From Cyanobacteriota bacterium (lineage in GTDB: Bacteria > Cyanobacteriota > Cyanobacteriia > PCC-6307 > Cyanobiaceae): a DNA stretch of 64,000 nucleotides. How positions within the stretch are numbered: position 1 is the stretch's first letter; every line of letters begins with the position of its first letter. The stretch spans positions 1-64,000 of the forward strand of contig JAPLIB010000089.1 of assembly GCA_026389335.1 (NCBI GenBank), in the 5' to 3' direction. Shown here piece by piece: positions 55,920 to 64,000 of the stretch. The translations under genes and the position numbers were made by a program. The notes under the pieces are model-generated. The model ran no database searches. It was not told where the DNA came from and saw only the letters and a program-made list of their open reading frames with translations.

Positions 55920-56363
55920 TCAAAGGTTGAAATGAGACTTTACCACCCGACCGAAATCGTCATCGAATCGTTCGATATCCGCCTCGCTGAGCAGCTCACC
56001 GCGCTGTACCTCGATGATCTCCAGGTCTGCAGCGCCGGCGGCGGCGCGATGCAGGCTGCCAACGGGAATCGAGAGGGTGTAGCCCGCGGCGACTTCAAGG
56101 CTGCTGCCCTCACAGGTGACCCTGCCGCTACCGCTGGCGATGATCCAGTGCTCACAGCGATGCTGGTGGCGTTGCAGGCTGAGGCGGCGGCCGGCAAAAA
56201 TGCGCAGGCGTTTGACGGCATAACCCTCACCCGTGGCCAGGGTTTCAAACCATCCCCAGGGCCGCTCAGTCCGTGGCACGGCGCTGCCATTGGCCGCCAC
56301 AGTTGCGGGCTCGGGGGTGGAATCGAAGGCAGCCGGCACGAATCGCATCGCTGTCGGGTTCAT
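55920..56363 (-). CDS. Stand-alone cupin, phosphomannose isomerase type II C-domain
   Basis: 147 residues from ATG 56363. The cupin reads PWGWFETLATGEGYAVKRLR followed by RRLSLQRHQHRCEHWIIASGSGRV, the metal-binding H-x-H motif, and ends GELLSEADIERFDDDFGR. This is the C-terminal isomerase domain of ManC/RfbM-type bifunctional enzymes, usually fused to a GDP-mannose pyrophosphorylase, here alone. It would interconvert mannose-6-P and fructose-6-P or bind sugar. The 3' end meets the plus-strand sequence without a gene. Confidence 0.85.
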   Translation of the reverse strand: MNPTAMRFVPAAFDSTPEPATVAANGSAVPRTERPWGWFETLATGEGYAVKRLRIFAGRRLSLQRHQHRCEHWIIASGSGRVTCEGSSLEVAAGYTLSIPVGSLHRAAAGAADLEIIEVQRGELLSEADIERFDDDFGRVVKSHFNL

Positions 56364-56662
56364 TTGACCCGTAAGCAATGAATAATAACGCCGTCTGAGG
56401 AGAAAAAGACTGACCAGAGCCACCTGGGGCCGGGGTATCCAAGTGGTTGCCCTATGGGGACCTCGGGGGCACCTCAATCAACCCAATGGATCGAAATCAC
56501 TGGGATGATTCTTACGATGCATGAGGTCATTCCGGTGTGGAATGGGAAGGGCTCCCTTCAGGGGAGACTATTGGAGCAGGGGCTCTGGCAAGGACGGTGG
56601 GGAGTGATCTCCCTGCCGATGAAAGCAGTATGGGCTGATCACCACGCTGGGTCCGGGCTCCT
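56364..56662. other. Intergenic stretch, nothing recognised
   Basis: Just under 300 bases between recD and the cupin gene, which are on the same strand. Several G-rich runs near 56540-56600 could fold, but no known RNA family or gene is recognised. Confidence 0.35.
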
Positions 56663-58402
56663 TCATTTTTCGTTGACATGTTGCCCCTCGTTGTGCATTG
56701 TTGCGCCCGCTTCACTGGGTCGGGTCGGCTGGCGCCGTTGGCTGCTCTCTTCGCCTGAGCTGGGTTGCTGCGCCCGGATCGGGGGGGTGATCAACAACGC
56801 CTGCTCGCGGGCACGGGTCAGGGCGGTGTACAGCAGGCGCTGATCACTGCGGCCGGGTGGCAGCAGCACGATCACCTGGCGGGCCTCGCTGCCCTGGGCC
56901 TTGTGCACCGTGAGCGCCAGGGCGGCCTCGGCCGCGCCAGCCAGCTGGGCCGGATGGATGGGGGCGATCTCCAGGCCGGGACTGCCGAACACGATGCGCC
57001 GCTGGCGGCGATCAGCGGCCGAGCCGATCAGGATCCCCACGTCGCCGTTGGCCAGACCCAGGTCCGGCAGGTTGCGGGTGCAGAGCAGCGGGGTGCCCGC
57101 CGGCCAGTCCACCGGCGGCCGGCGCAGCTGCTCACCGAGCAGGCTGCGGTGGATCGCCTCCAGTCCCCAGGGCCCCTGCCGGACTGGCGTGAGCACCAGC
57201 AGCTGGTCCCGCAGCGCCAGCAGGGCCGCCTGGGTGGCACCATCCTCCGGATCACAGTTCTGGGCCAGCTCCCGCAGCCGTTGCTGCTGCAGCCGCAGCG
57301 GGGCGATCAGCTCCGGTGGCAACAGCGGCGGGCGGGCCTCGATCCAGCGCAGGTTGTCGCCGGGGGCCAGGGCTGTCAGTTCGGTCTGGATGCTGGCGAT
57401 CGGACTGGCCCCCTCCGCAACGACGGCTGAACATCCAGGGCCCAGGTTGGCCCGCAGGGCCGCGGCCACGGCGGCGATCGCTCCGCTGTTGCGATAGGCG
57501 GTGGTCAGGGTCACGGCCGCCTGGCCGAGGCGCTGCCGCCAGGGTGGCTTCTGGAGCTCGAGCAGCACCGGCCCCGGGGCAATCGGCGGCAGCTGGGCCG
57601 GATCCCCCACCAACACCAGGCGAGCGCTGGGCGGCAGGGCCTCAAGCAGCGCTTCCATCAGGGCCAGATCCACCATCGACACTTCATCCACCACCAGCAG
57701 ATCGAGCGCGAGAGGGCGGCGGCGATCGCGGCCGTAGCGGCTGCCGCGGCTTTCCAGCAGTCGGTGCAACGTGGTGCAGGGGAGCTGGCCGCCGGTGGCG
57801 CTGCGCAACCGGGCCGCCGCCTTGCCGGTGGGTGCCGCCAGATGGATCCTCAGACTGGGATCGCTGGCCTGGGCCGCGGCGATCATCGCGGCCACGGTGC
57901 TGGTTTTGCCTGTGCCTGGTCCCCCTTCCAGCAGCACCAGCCCGTGGCGTCCGACGGCCCGTACCGCCTGCCGCTGGCGCTCATCCAGCGTCGGCTGGAG
58001 CACGGCTGAGCTCCCTGCCGCCGGGGGCTGGGGCGCGGCGGGCTGCCACTGGGAGCGGGCGATCAGAGTCGTGAGCACTCGCTGGCGCTGCTGTTGCCAG
58101 CGGCGCCACAGCAATCGCTGGCCAGCCACCAGCACCAGGGGGCCATCCGGTTCGGCCGCCAGGGGTGAACTCGCCAGGCGCTGTCGATGGGCCTGGGGCC
58201 AGCCTTCGCTGTGAATCGCCTCCGGTGCCGGCCCGGCCAGGTCCACCTCCAGCTCTCCCCGGGCCAGGGCGTCGCTGAGGGCAGCGATCAACTCGCTGAT
58301 CAGTGGATCCGGCGCGACGCCATGCAGACGCGGCAGGGCTTCGCTCAGAGCTGCGGCCAGCGCCGGTGCCCAGTTGGGCGCTTGTCCGGCGGCGGGGCTC
58401 AT
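56663..58402 (-). CDS. recD: Exodeoxyribonuclease V subunit RecD (5'-3' helicase)
   Basis: 579 residues. Walker A is LLEGGPGTGKTSTVAAM near residue 160. LLVVDEVSMVDLALM is Walker B, VLVGDPAQLPPIAPG motif III, and ALALTVHKAQGSEARQVIV plus RLLYTALTRAREQALLI motifs V-VI. It is the 5'-3' helicase of RecBCD. ATG 58402 overlaps the recB stop by 4 bp. The N-terminal region before Walker A (150 residues) includes a RecB-contact helical part. The last 40 residues are Gln/Ser-rich and disordered. Confidence 0.95.
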   Translation of the reverse strand: MSPAAGQAPNWAPALAAALSEALPRLHGVAPDPLISELIAALSDALARGELEVDLAGPAPEAIHSEGWPQAHRQRLASSPLAAEPDGPLVLVAGQRLLWRRWQQQRQRVLTTLIARSQWQPAAPQPPAAGSSAVLQPTLDERQRQAVRAVGRHGLVLLEGGPGTGKTSTVAAMIAAAQASDPSLRIHLAAPTGKAAARLRSATGGQLPCTTLHRLLESRGSRYGRDRRRPLALDLLVVDEVSMVDLALMEALLEALPPSARLVLVGDPAQLPPIAPGPVLLELQKPPWRQRLGQAAVTLTTAYRNSGAIAAVAAALRANLGPGCSAVVAEGASPIASIQTELTALAPGDNLRWIEARPPLLPPELIAPLRLQQQRLRELAQNCDPEDGATQAALLALRDQLLVLTPVRQGPWGLEAIHRSLLGEQLRRPPVDWPAGTPLLCTRNLPDLGLANGDVGILIGSAADRRQRRIVFGSPGLEIAPIHPAQLAGAAEAALALTVHKAQGSEARQVIVLLPPGRSDQRLLYTALTRAREQALLITPPIRAQQPSSGEESSQRRQPTRPSEAGATMHNEGQHVNEK

Positions 58403-61400
58403 GGCTCTTTCCCCCCGAGGGCGTCGTCCAGGGCCAGGATCCGGCCCAGGGGCGGGCGATCCACCAGCATCCCCGGAATCTCGCCCGGCAGGGCCCGGGC
58501 ACCTTCGGCTCCAGGGGTGCCGCGCAGAAACACGTAGGCAAAGCCGCCGAGATGGCGCTCGGGGTCGTAGCCCGGCAGGCGCCAGCCCAGGTAGCGGTGC
58601 AGGGCCACGAGATAGAGATGGGCTTGAAGCACATAGTGGTTGGCCGCCATCAGCTCGGCCATCGCCGCCTGGCCGTAGTGGCAGGGCCCGCAGGCCTGGG
58701 GGCGCCCTTCCTCATCGCGGCGGCCGAGCCAGTTGCTCTTCCAGTCCGCCACCCACCAACGTGGCTCGCCGCCCGCCTCGCCGGCCCGGAAGATCAGGTC
58801 GATCGAGCCGGTGAGGAAGCCGCTGCTGTGGATCGGCAGGCTGGCCAGGTGCTGGGCGTAGCTTGCCGCGACGCTGCCGCCGGGATGGGCGTTGAAGGCC
58901 GCCGCCAGGTCGGCGGCCCGCACCTCACCGAGGGTGAGATCGAAGCCCATTTCATGCAGCCGTTCGCTGGCGGCGAGGTCGGCGATGCGCAGGCTTCTGA
59001 GTTCGCCGCCAAAGGGAGTCAGGCGCAGCTGTTCCAGTCCCGCCAGCACCGGCTCCAGGGGCTGTTGCTGCAATCCAGCCCGCTGCAACTCCGCTGCCAC
59101 CACGGCCTGGTTGCTGTCCTGCTCAAGGGGCTGGCCGTAGTCGAGCCGCTCGAGGATGCGGTGCAGGCAGTCCCCCGGTGCCGCGCCGCGCGGAAACGCG
59201 GCCAGGGGTCCCTGGTCGGGCCAACTGGCTGCACCGGCCCCCCCGGTCAGGGTCGCTTCGTCACTGGTGGCGGCCAGGGCCTGCTCCGGGCTGGGATCCT
59301 CCGTGTCTCGCGCCTCATCGACCGGCATCGCCACCGGCCCACTCGGATGGCCGCCCCGGCTCCAGCTGGTGTAGCTGCTGCGCCCCCAGAGCTGATCAAA
59401 GCCCCGGCTTGGCACGGGGCCACAGCGCAGCGATGGCCCTGGGTTCGCCGCCAGCGTCAGCGGCTTCAGGCGCGGCGGTGGTGGATCTAGCAGCCGGATC
59501 ACCAGCCCCCGCGCCGCCAGACCCTGCTCCAGCTGCTGGCGCCAGTCGGCATCGCTGTGGTGCTGGTAGAGATCGTCGCCGGCGCTGGGCAGCTCGGCCG
59601 CGGCGAACAGCCAGGGGAACAGAGGGTTGGTGTGGTGGCCGGCCGCCGGCCCCCAGGCGAGCACCAGCCGATGGCAGGCCCGGGTGGCGGCCACATAGGC
59701 CAGCCGTTCACGCTCCTGCTCCTCGGCCTGCCGATGCTGGCGGGCGGCCTCGTAGCCCAGGCCCCACTGGTGGTTGAGGCGGATGTCGAGCCGGGGGCGG
59801 CTGTGGCCGGGCGGCAGCCAGCGCACCGGTCTGGCCCGTCCGCCCCGGCGCCCGTCGCCCGGGCCTTGCCACAGGTAGGGGCAGATCACCACCGGGTATT
59901 CCAGGCCCTTGCTGGCATGCACCGTCACCACCGACACGACCCCCAGCTCGCGATCGCTGTGGGCCAGATGGGCCTCCGGCACCGAACGTTCCGGGTCCAG
60001 CCGCAGCCGCCGCAGCCAGTCGGCCGTGGCCGCCAACCCCTGTTGCTCGCTGTGGAGCCGCTCCTGCACCAGGGCCGCCACCTGCTGCAGATCGGCCAGC
60101 AACCGCCCCTGGCGCCACAGCCGCGTGAGCACCCTGGCCTCCAGCAATTCGGCCAGCACTCCCAGCAGTCCCTGCACGGGCACCCGCTGGCTGAGCTGCT
60201 CCAGCCGGCCCGCCAGGCTGCTCCAGGTTGTCGCCCCGGCTTCGCCGATCTGTCGGGCGCTCCAGCCCAGCAAGGGCGACGCGGCCAGCAGCCGCAAGCG
60301 GTTGCCATCGGCCGGGTCGACCAGGGCATCGAGCAGGCGCTGCAACGCCGTGGCGGCCGGACTGGCCAGCACATCCAGCCGACTGATCAGGCGGCTGGCG
60401 ATGCCCTGACGCTCCAGGGCGGCCCGCAGTGTTTCGGCCTGATAGCGATCGCCCACCAGCAGGCAGATGTCATCGGGGCGCAGGGGGCGCTGGCTGTCGC
60501 CTTCGCCCAGATCAGCCGCTGCTTCAATCAGGTTGGCGGTGTGGGCTGCGATCCAGGGGGCCAGCTGCCGTTCCAGGACCCCCTTGGCGATCGGTTTCTG
60601 GCCCGCCTCTCGCTCGCCGCCCAGCCAGAGCAGCTCCAGGGCGGGGCCCGCCGGCCCGCTGCGCTGGGCTTTGGCCTGCACCGCGGGCACCGCCAGGCCG
60701 GAGCGGCGCAATCCCGGCGCCTGCATCAACCCGTTGAAAGCCGCCACCAGGGCGGCGGTGGAGCGGTAGTTGCTGTTCAGTTCGTAGCAGGCTGACGCCG
60801 TGGCCTTCGCCGCCAGATAGGTGGCCAGATCGCCGCCGCGGAAGCGGTAGATCGCCTGCTTGGGATCCCCCACCATCACCAGGCGGTGACCGCCGCCGGC
60901 GAAGCAGCGCCGCAGGATGCGCCACTGGATCGGATCGGTGTCCTGGAACTCATCGACCAGGGCCACGTCGTAGCGCAGGCCGATCTGCTGCAGCAGCGGG
61001 TTGAGGGTTTGCGGGCCACGAGCTTCGCCGGTCGCCTTGTCGTCGCGGGCAGGCGGGTCTTCGCCGGGATCCAGATCTTCCAGCAGCTGGGAGAAGCCGA
61101 TGCGCCCCATCTGGCGGCGACGGCGAGCCAGCTCCCGGCGGCCCCAGTGGCCGGCATGGAGCAGCACCAGTTCCGCCGGGCCATCCACCAGCGCTGCCAC
61201 CGCCGCCAGCAGCGCTGGCTGGGGCAGACTGATGGGGCGCTCTTCCCCCTCCGCCTTGCGGGCCGCCTGGCAGAAAGTGCCGGGGTGAAACAGGCCATTC
61301 AGCAGCGGATCACGGGCCACGGTCCGGTAGTCCCCCGTGGCACCGAGGCTGGCGATCAGGGCCGCCACCGGCGCACGGCGGTCCTTGCTGAAGCGACGCG

Positions 61401-62187
61401 GATAGTCCTTGCTGGGCTTGGCCCCCAGCTCCTGCCACTGGGCGGCCGCGGCCTGGAAGTCTTCAATCAGGGCCTGGCTGTGGGCCTGCCACAGGCTCTG
61501 GAACTGCTGCCAGCGGTGGCTCCAGAGGGCCGGCAACTGGTCCGCCAGGGGGCGATCCAGGCTCAGCTCCGCTGGCAGCGGCTCCAGATCCAGGGCCGGA
61601 TCGCCATCGAGACTGGCCACCAGCTGGCGCACCCGTTCCGGGTCCACCTGTTTCTGGCCCAGTCCCCCCAGCAGCGAGACGGGCAGGGGCAGCACCTGCT
61701 GCTGCCAGTAGTCATGGGCAATCTGCTGCAGGGTGGTGTCGCTGTCGGTTTCGAGCTCGGGATCGGGGGGGCGACCGGCTTCGAGCGCATGGCGGCTGAG
61801 ATTGCGATAGCAGAAGCCGTGGATCGTGGTGATGTCGGCGCCATCGAGTTCTTCGAGGGCCAGCAGCAACCGGGCCCGCAGTTGATCGTGGTCGCCGGTG
61901 CCGCGGCGCTGCAGCCAGTCGGCCAGAACGGCGTCGTGGTTGTCCGGCTGCGGTTGTTCAAGGGCGCGCAGGGCCTCCTGCAGTCGCCGCCCGATGCGAT
62001 CACGCAACTCGGCGGCTGCCGCTTCAGTGAAGGTGACCACCAGCAACCGTCGCATCGGCAGCTGCTCCTCGCTGATCAGGCGCAGCACCAGGTGGGCCAG
62101 GGCGAAGGTCTTGCCCGTGCCGGCGCTGGCCTCCAGCAGCCGCACGCCGGGGTCCAGCGGAAAGTCGTTGGCTTCGAAGATCTCCAT
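58399..62187 (-). CDS. recB: Exodeoxyribonuclease V subunit RecB
   Basis: 1262 residues from ATG 62187 (MEIFEANDFPLDPG). Its first base overlaps the recC stop (TGATG). RLLEASAGTGKTFALAHLVL is Walker A of this UvrD-type 3'-5' helicase. DVALVDEFQDTDPIQWRIL, GDPKQAIYRFRGGDLATYL and VVTVHASKGLEYPVVI are later helicase motifs. The C-terminal nuclease domain has the RecB motif in WWVADWKSNWLG (D-W-K). The pieces LERLDYGQ and SFLTGSIDLIF-like (FLTGSIDLIFRAG) complete it. Full length for the family, so the complex is likely active. Confidence 0.96.
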   Translation of the reverse strand: MEIFEANDFPLDPGVRLLEASAGTGKTFALAHLVLRLISEEQLPMRRLLVVTFTEAAAAELRDRIGRRLQEALRALEQPQPDNHDAVLADWLQRRGTGDHDQLRARLLLALEELDGADITTIHGFCYRNLSRHALEAGRPPDPELETDSDTTLQQIAHDYWQQQVLPLPVSLLGGLGQKQVDPERVRQLVASLDGDPALDLEPLPAELSLDRPLADQLPALWSHRWQQFQSLWQAHSQALIEDFQAAAAQWQELGAKPSKDYPRRFSKDRRAPVAALIASLGATGDYRTVARDPLLNGLFHPGTFCQAARKAEGEERPISLPQPALLAAVAALVDGPAELVLLHAGHWGRRELARRRRQMGRIGFSQLLEDLDPGEDPPARDDKATGEARGPQTLNPLLQQIGLRYDVALVDEFQDTDPIQWRILRRCFAGGGHRLVMVGDPKQAIYRFRGGDLATYLAAKATASACYELNSNYRSTAALVAAFNGLMQAPGLRRSGLAVPAVQAKAQRSGPAGPALELLWLGGEREAGQKPIAKGVLERQLAPWIAAHTANLIEAAADLGEGDSQRPLRPDDICLLVGDRYQAETLRAALERQGIASRLISRLDVLASPAATALQRLLDALVDPADGNRLRLLAASPLLGWSARQIGEAGATTWSSLAGRLEQLSQRVPVQGLLGVLAELLEARVLTRLWRQGRLLADLQQVAALVQERLHSEQQGLAATADWLRRLRLDPERSVPEAHLAHSDRELGVVSVVTVHASKGLEYPVVICPYLWQGPGDGRRGGRARPVRWLPPGHSRPRLDIRLNHQWGLGYEAARQHRQAEEQERERLAYVAATRACHRLVLAWGPAAGHHTNPLFPWLFAAAELPSAGDDLYQHHSDADWRQQLEQGLAARGLVIRLLDPPPPRLKPLTLAANPGPSLRCGPVPSRGFDQLWGRSSYTSWSRGGHPSGPVAMPVDEARDTEDPSPEQALAATSDEATLTGGAGAASWPDQGPLAAFPRGAAPGDCLHRILERLDYGQPLEQDSNQAVVAAELQRAGLQQQPLEPVLAGLEQLRLTPFGGELRSLRIADLAASERLHEMGFDLTLGEVRAADLAAAFNAHPGGSVAASYAQHLASLPIHSSGFLTGSIDLIFRAGEAGGEPRWWVADWKSNWLGRRDEEGRPQACGPCHYGQAAMAELMAANHYVLQAHLYLVALHRYLGWRLPGYDPERHLGGFAYVFLRGTPGAEGARALPGEIPGMLVDRPPLGRILALDDALGGKEP

Positions 62188-64000
62188 CACAGCTGCGCCT
62201 CCAGCAGGGGTTGCCACAGCTCCTTGGCCCGCACCTCGAAGGCCGCATCAATTAGATCGCTGGCCTCCCGGTCGGCGCCGAAGCAGACCACCATCTCCTC
62301 CTGTTGCCGCTCGGCCCACTGGTTGGGGGCCCCTTCCCACTGGCGCTGGGCGGCTTCAAAGCCCGTGCCGGCGCGCTTTGATTCGGCCAGAACCCAGGCC
62401 CAGCCACTCAGCGGTGGCACCGGCCAGCAGGTGCAGCGCCACTGCTGCTGCAGGGCGGCGAGCTGGGCCAGTTGCGTCTGGGCCTGTTCGAGGCCCGGTG
62501 GTCTGAGCTTGAGCTGGGGGCTGAACTGGTCCCGGTGTTTGTCATCGCGGGCTATCACCACGCCCTGCAGCGGTTGGCGGCCGCCAGCGGCTGCGGCCAC
62601 CACGGCAAACAGCAACTGCAGCCACAGCTCCAGCCGCTGGGCCGGCTTGATCTTGGCGGTATGCACCAGCACGATGCTCTGTCCTTGCCAGCGCGGTTCC
62701 CCCTGCCAGTCCCCCCAGACCAGGGGCTCGCGGTGGGCCGGACCCAGGGCCGCCAGGCTGCTGCGCAGGCTGGACCATCGCTGGTGCAGGCCCTCGGCTT
62801 CCAGTTCCGCTCCTGCCAGGGCGGGCAGCCGGCCCTGGCCGCGGTAGTGCTTGAGCCAGTCGCTGGGCTCGCTTGGTTCCGTGTCGGCTCCATGCTGCGG
62901 GTCTGCCTCCAGCTCCGCCAGTCGATCGCGCAGCAGCGCCGCCCGTTGCCGCTCGGCCAGGGCCAGGGGATCGAGGTCTTCGATCCGCTCCTGCCATTCC
63001 CCCGGCCGTAGGCCGAGGCTGCGCAGCCAGTGCTTCTGCGGCGCCTTCAGCCAGGCGGTCAGATCCTCCAGGGGGTTGGCCGCCAGCTCCAGCTGCAGGG
63101 CCTCGGGCATCGGGCCTTGCAGCAGGGCGATGGGCGGCGGCGGCGGCGCGCTTTCCAGCAGTTGGCGCGCGGCCAGCAGGCGGCGATCGCAGCTGGGGGC
63201 AGGCCGTTCCGGTGTGTCGAGGAAGTTGCTGCGCTCCAGGGGGCTGGGGGCATGGGCGGCCACCAGGGCGCCGCTGCCGCCAGCCAGTTCGCCATCCAGC
63301 CACTGCATCCATTGCCGCACTGGCGAGGCCGGTTCGAGCGCAGCGCCGCTGCGATCGTCGCGGCTGCTCCAGCTGATCAGCAGGTGGTCGCGGGCGGAGA
63401 GCAGGGCCTCCATCAGGGCGTAGCGATCCTGGTCGGCGGGATCGGGATCACCAAGGCGCCGCCGCGATTCCATCAGGTGAAAGCCGGAGCGGTTGCTCTG
63501 GCGCGGGAAGGGGCCGGCATCAAGACCCATCAGCACGATCACCCGATGGGGAATCGCCCGCATCGGCTCAAGGGCGCTGATCGTGAGGGCGCCGCTGCGA
63601 TGGCCGAAGCGGCCGCTGTCCACACTCAGCCCCTCGTCGAGCCCATCGGCTACCACCTGGGCATCGAGGATCAGCGCACAGGACGCCGCGGCCTGCTGCC
63701 AGGTGTCGATGGCGGCGAGTAGCGGTGGCAGTTCCCAGGCGGCATCACCGCCCTCACCGAACAGGTCGGCCAGCAGCTCCACCAGCAGCTCGCTCCAACG
63801 CGCCACCAAGGCCCCCTGGCGCAGCACGCTCAACCAGTGCTGCAGACGATCCAGCAGTCGCAGCCAGCGGCCGCTGAGATCGAGGGAGCTGCCACTGGTG
63901 GCGGGGGCGGTGTGGGCCGGCGCCAGGCCGGGGGTTTCGGGGAGCACCAGTCCCAGCAGCAGGCGATCGACACTCCAGCGCAGGCTGTGGGTCGGATCGC
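62187..64000 (-). CDS. recC: Exodeoxyribonuclease V subunit RecC (5' end outside window)
   Basis: At least 604 residues are present, and the frame is open to the window edge. The first visible codons (DPTHSLRWSVDRLLLG and LVLPETPG) lie in the middle of RecC. Further landmarks are LDLSGRWLRLLDRLQHWLSVL, VIVLMGLDAGPFPRQSNRSGF and LLISWSSRDDRSG. It recognises Chi in better-studied species and holds RecB and RecD together. The order recC-recB-recD, with overlapping stops and starts, is one operon on the minus strand. Confidence 0.94.
   Translation of the reverse strand, partial: DPTHSLRWSVDRLLLGLVLPETPGLAPAHTAPATSGSSLDLSGRWLRLLDRLQHWLSVLRQGALVARWSELLVELLADLFGEGGDAAWELPPLLAAIDTWQQAAASCALILDAQVVADGLDEGLSVDSGRFGHRSGALTISALEPMRAIPHRVIVLMGLDAGPFPRQSNRSGFHLMESRRRLGDPDPADQDRYALMEALLSARDHLLISWSSRDDRSGAALEPASPVRQWMQWLDGELAGGSGALVAAHAPSPLERSNFLDTPERPAPSCDRRLLAARQLLESAPPPPPIALLQGPMPEALQLELAANPLEDLTAWLKAPQKHWLRSLGLRPGEWQERIEDLDPLALAERQRAALLRDRLAELEADPQHGADTEPSEPSDWLKHYRGQGRLPALAGAELEAEGLHQRWSSLRSSLAALGPAHREPLVWGDWQGEPRWQGQSIVLVHTAKIKPAQRLELWLQLLFAVVAAAAGGRQPLQGVVIARDDKHRDQFSPQLKLRPPGLEQAQTQLAQLAALQQQWRCTCWPVPPLSGWAWVLAESKRAGTGFEAAQRQWEGAPNQWAERQQEEMVVCFGADREASDLIDAAFEVRAKELWQPLLEAQL

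Noticed and set aside
60886-62847. A 653-codon plus-strand frame opposite recB and recC
   Set aside because: Shadow of the RecBCD genes, with repetitive Gln/Gly/Arg composition.

Overview
The window is high-GC cyanobacterial DNA. The gene set points to a picocyanobacterium of the Synechococcus/Cyanobium type: a high-light-inducible (HLI) chlorophyll-binding-like protein, a CyanoP lipoprotein, a cobalamin-pathway CbiT, ClpC, a glycine-rich RRM protein, a complete RecBCD set and many small conserved proteins, in short and often 4-bp-overlapping transcription units. I see no rRNA, tRNA, CRISPR array or recognisable insertion sequence.

Layout. 1-307 is the end of an alternative sigma-70 factor. 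308-4261 is a gene-poor, AT-richer island with a frameshifted right-handed beta-helix surface-type gene and decayed coding remnants. 4262-8375 is a divergently SbcC/YhaN-like ATPase plus SbcD-like nuclease pair. 8434-11088 holds small photosynthetic-lineage genes and a secreted periplasmic-binding-protein/Cache fusion. 11133-24288 is mostly housekeeping and membrane genes: a DUF1345-like protein, an ABC1/UbiB kinase, a PLP decarboxylase, CbiT, CdsA, a DUF2993 protein, a PKHD dioxygenase, a renalase-like flavoprotein, a MliC-like lysozyme-inhibitor candidate, a DUF1499 protein, a hydrolase and a GldA-like dehydrogenase. 24816-33221 carries clpC, rimI, lysA and a tight cdaA-uppS-bioB-trhO run.

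33222-34874 is a second gene-poor island. It holds an 80-residue double-glycine-leader peptide gene with its own strong intrinsic terminator, directly downstream of a multiply frameshifted SAM-methyltransferase pseudogene, between two 169-bp direct repeats that are copies of the methyltransferase 3' end. This bacteriocin/microcin-like precursor is the best candidate here for an undescribed system.

34875-41629 contains a GST-DUF952 fusion, lipA, recR, cyanoP, a flavoprotein, and an HlyD-type adaptor with a one-helix partner. 41634-48420 is a six-gene minus-strand operon: two pairs of FUSC-family half-transporters, a TolC-like outer-membrane factor and a two-helix channel-like protein with an altered selectivity filter. 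With the convergent adaptor genes it looks like an Aae-type tripartite export locus with a split and duplicated inner-membrane component.

48472-56363 has MgtC-like, LCP, ABC exporter, RRM protein, small secreted protein, DEAD-box helicase and stand-alone cupin genes. 56663-64000 is recC-recB-recD, with recC running off the window edge. Several starts had to be inferred, including apparent CTG starts for recR and the ABC1 kinase gene.
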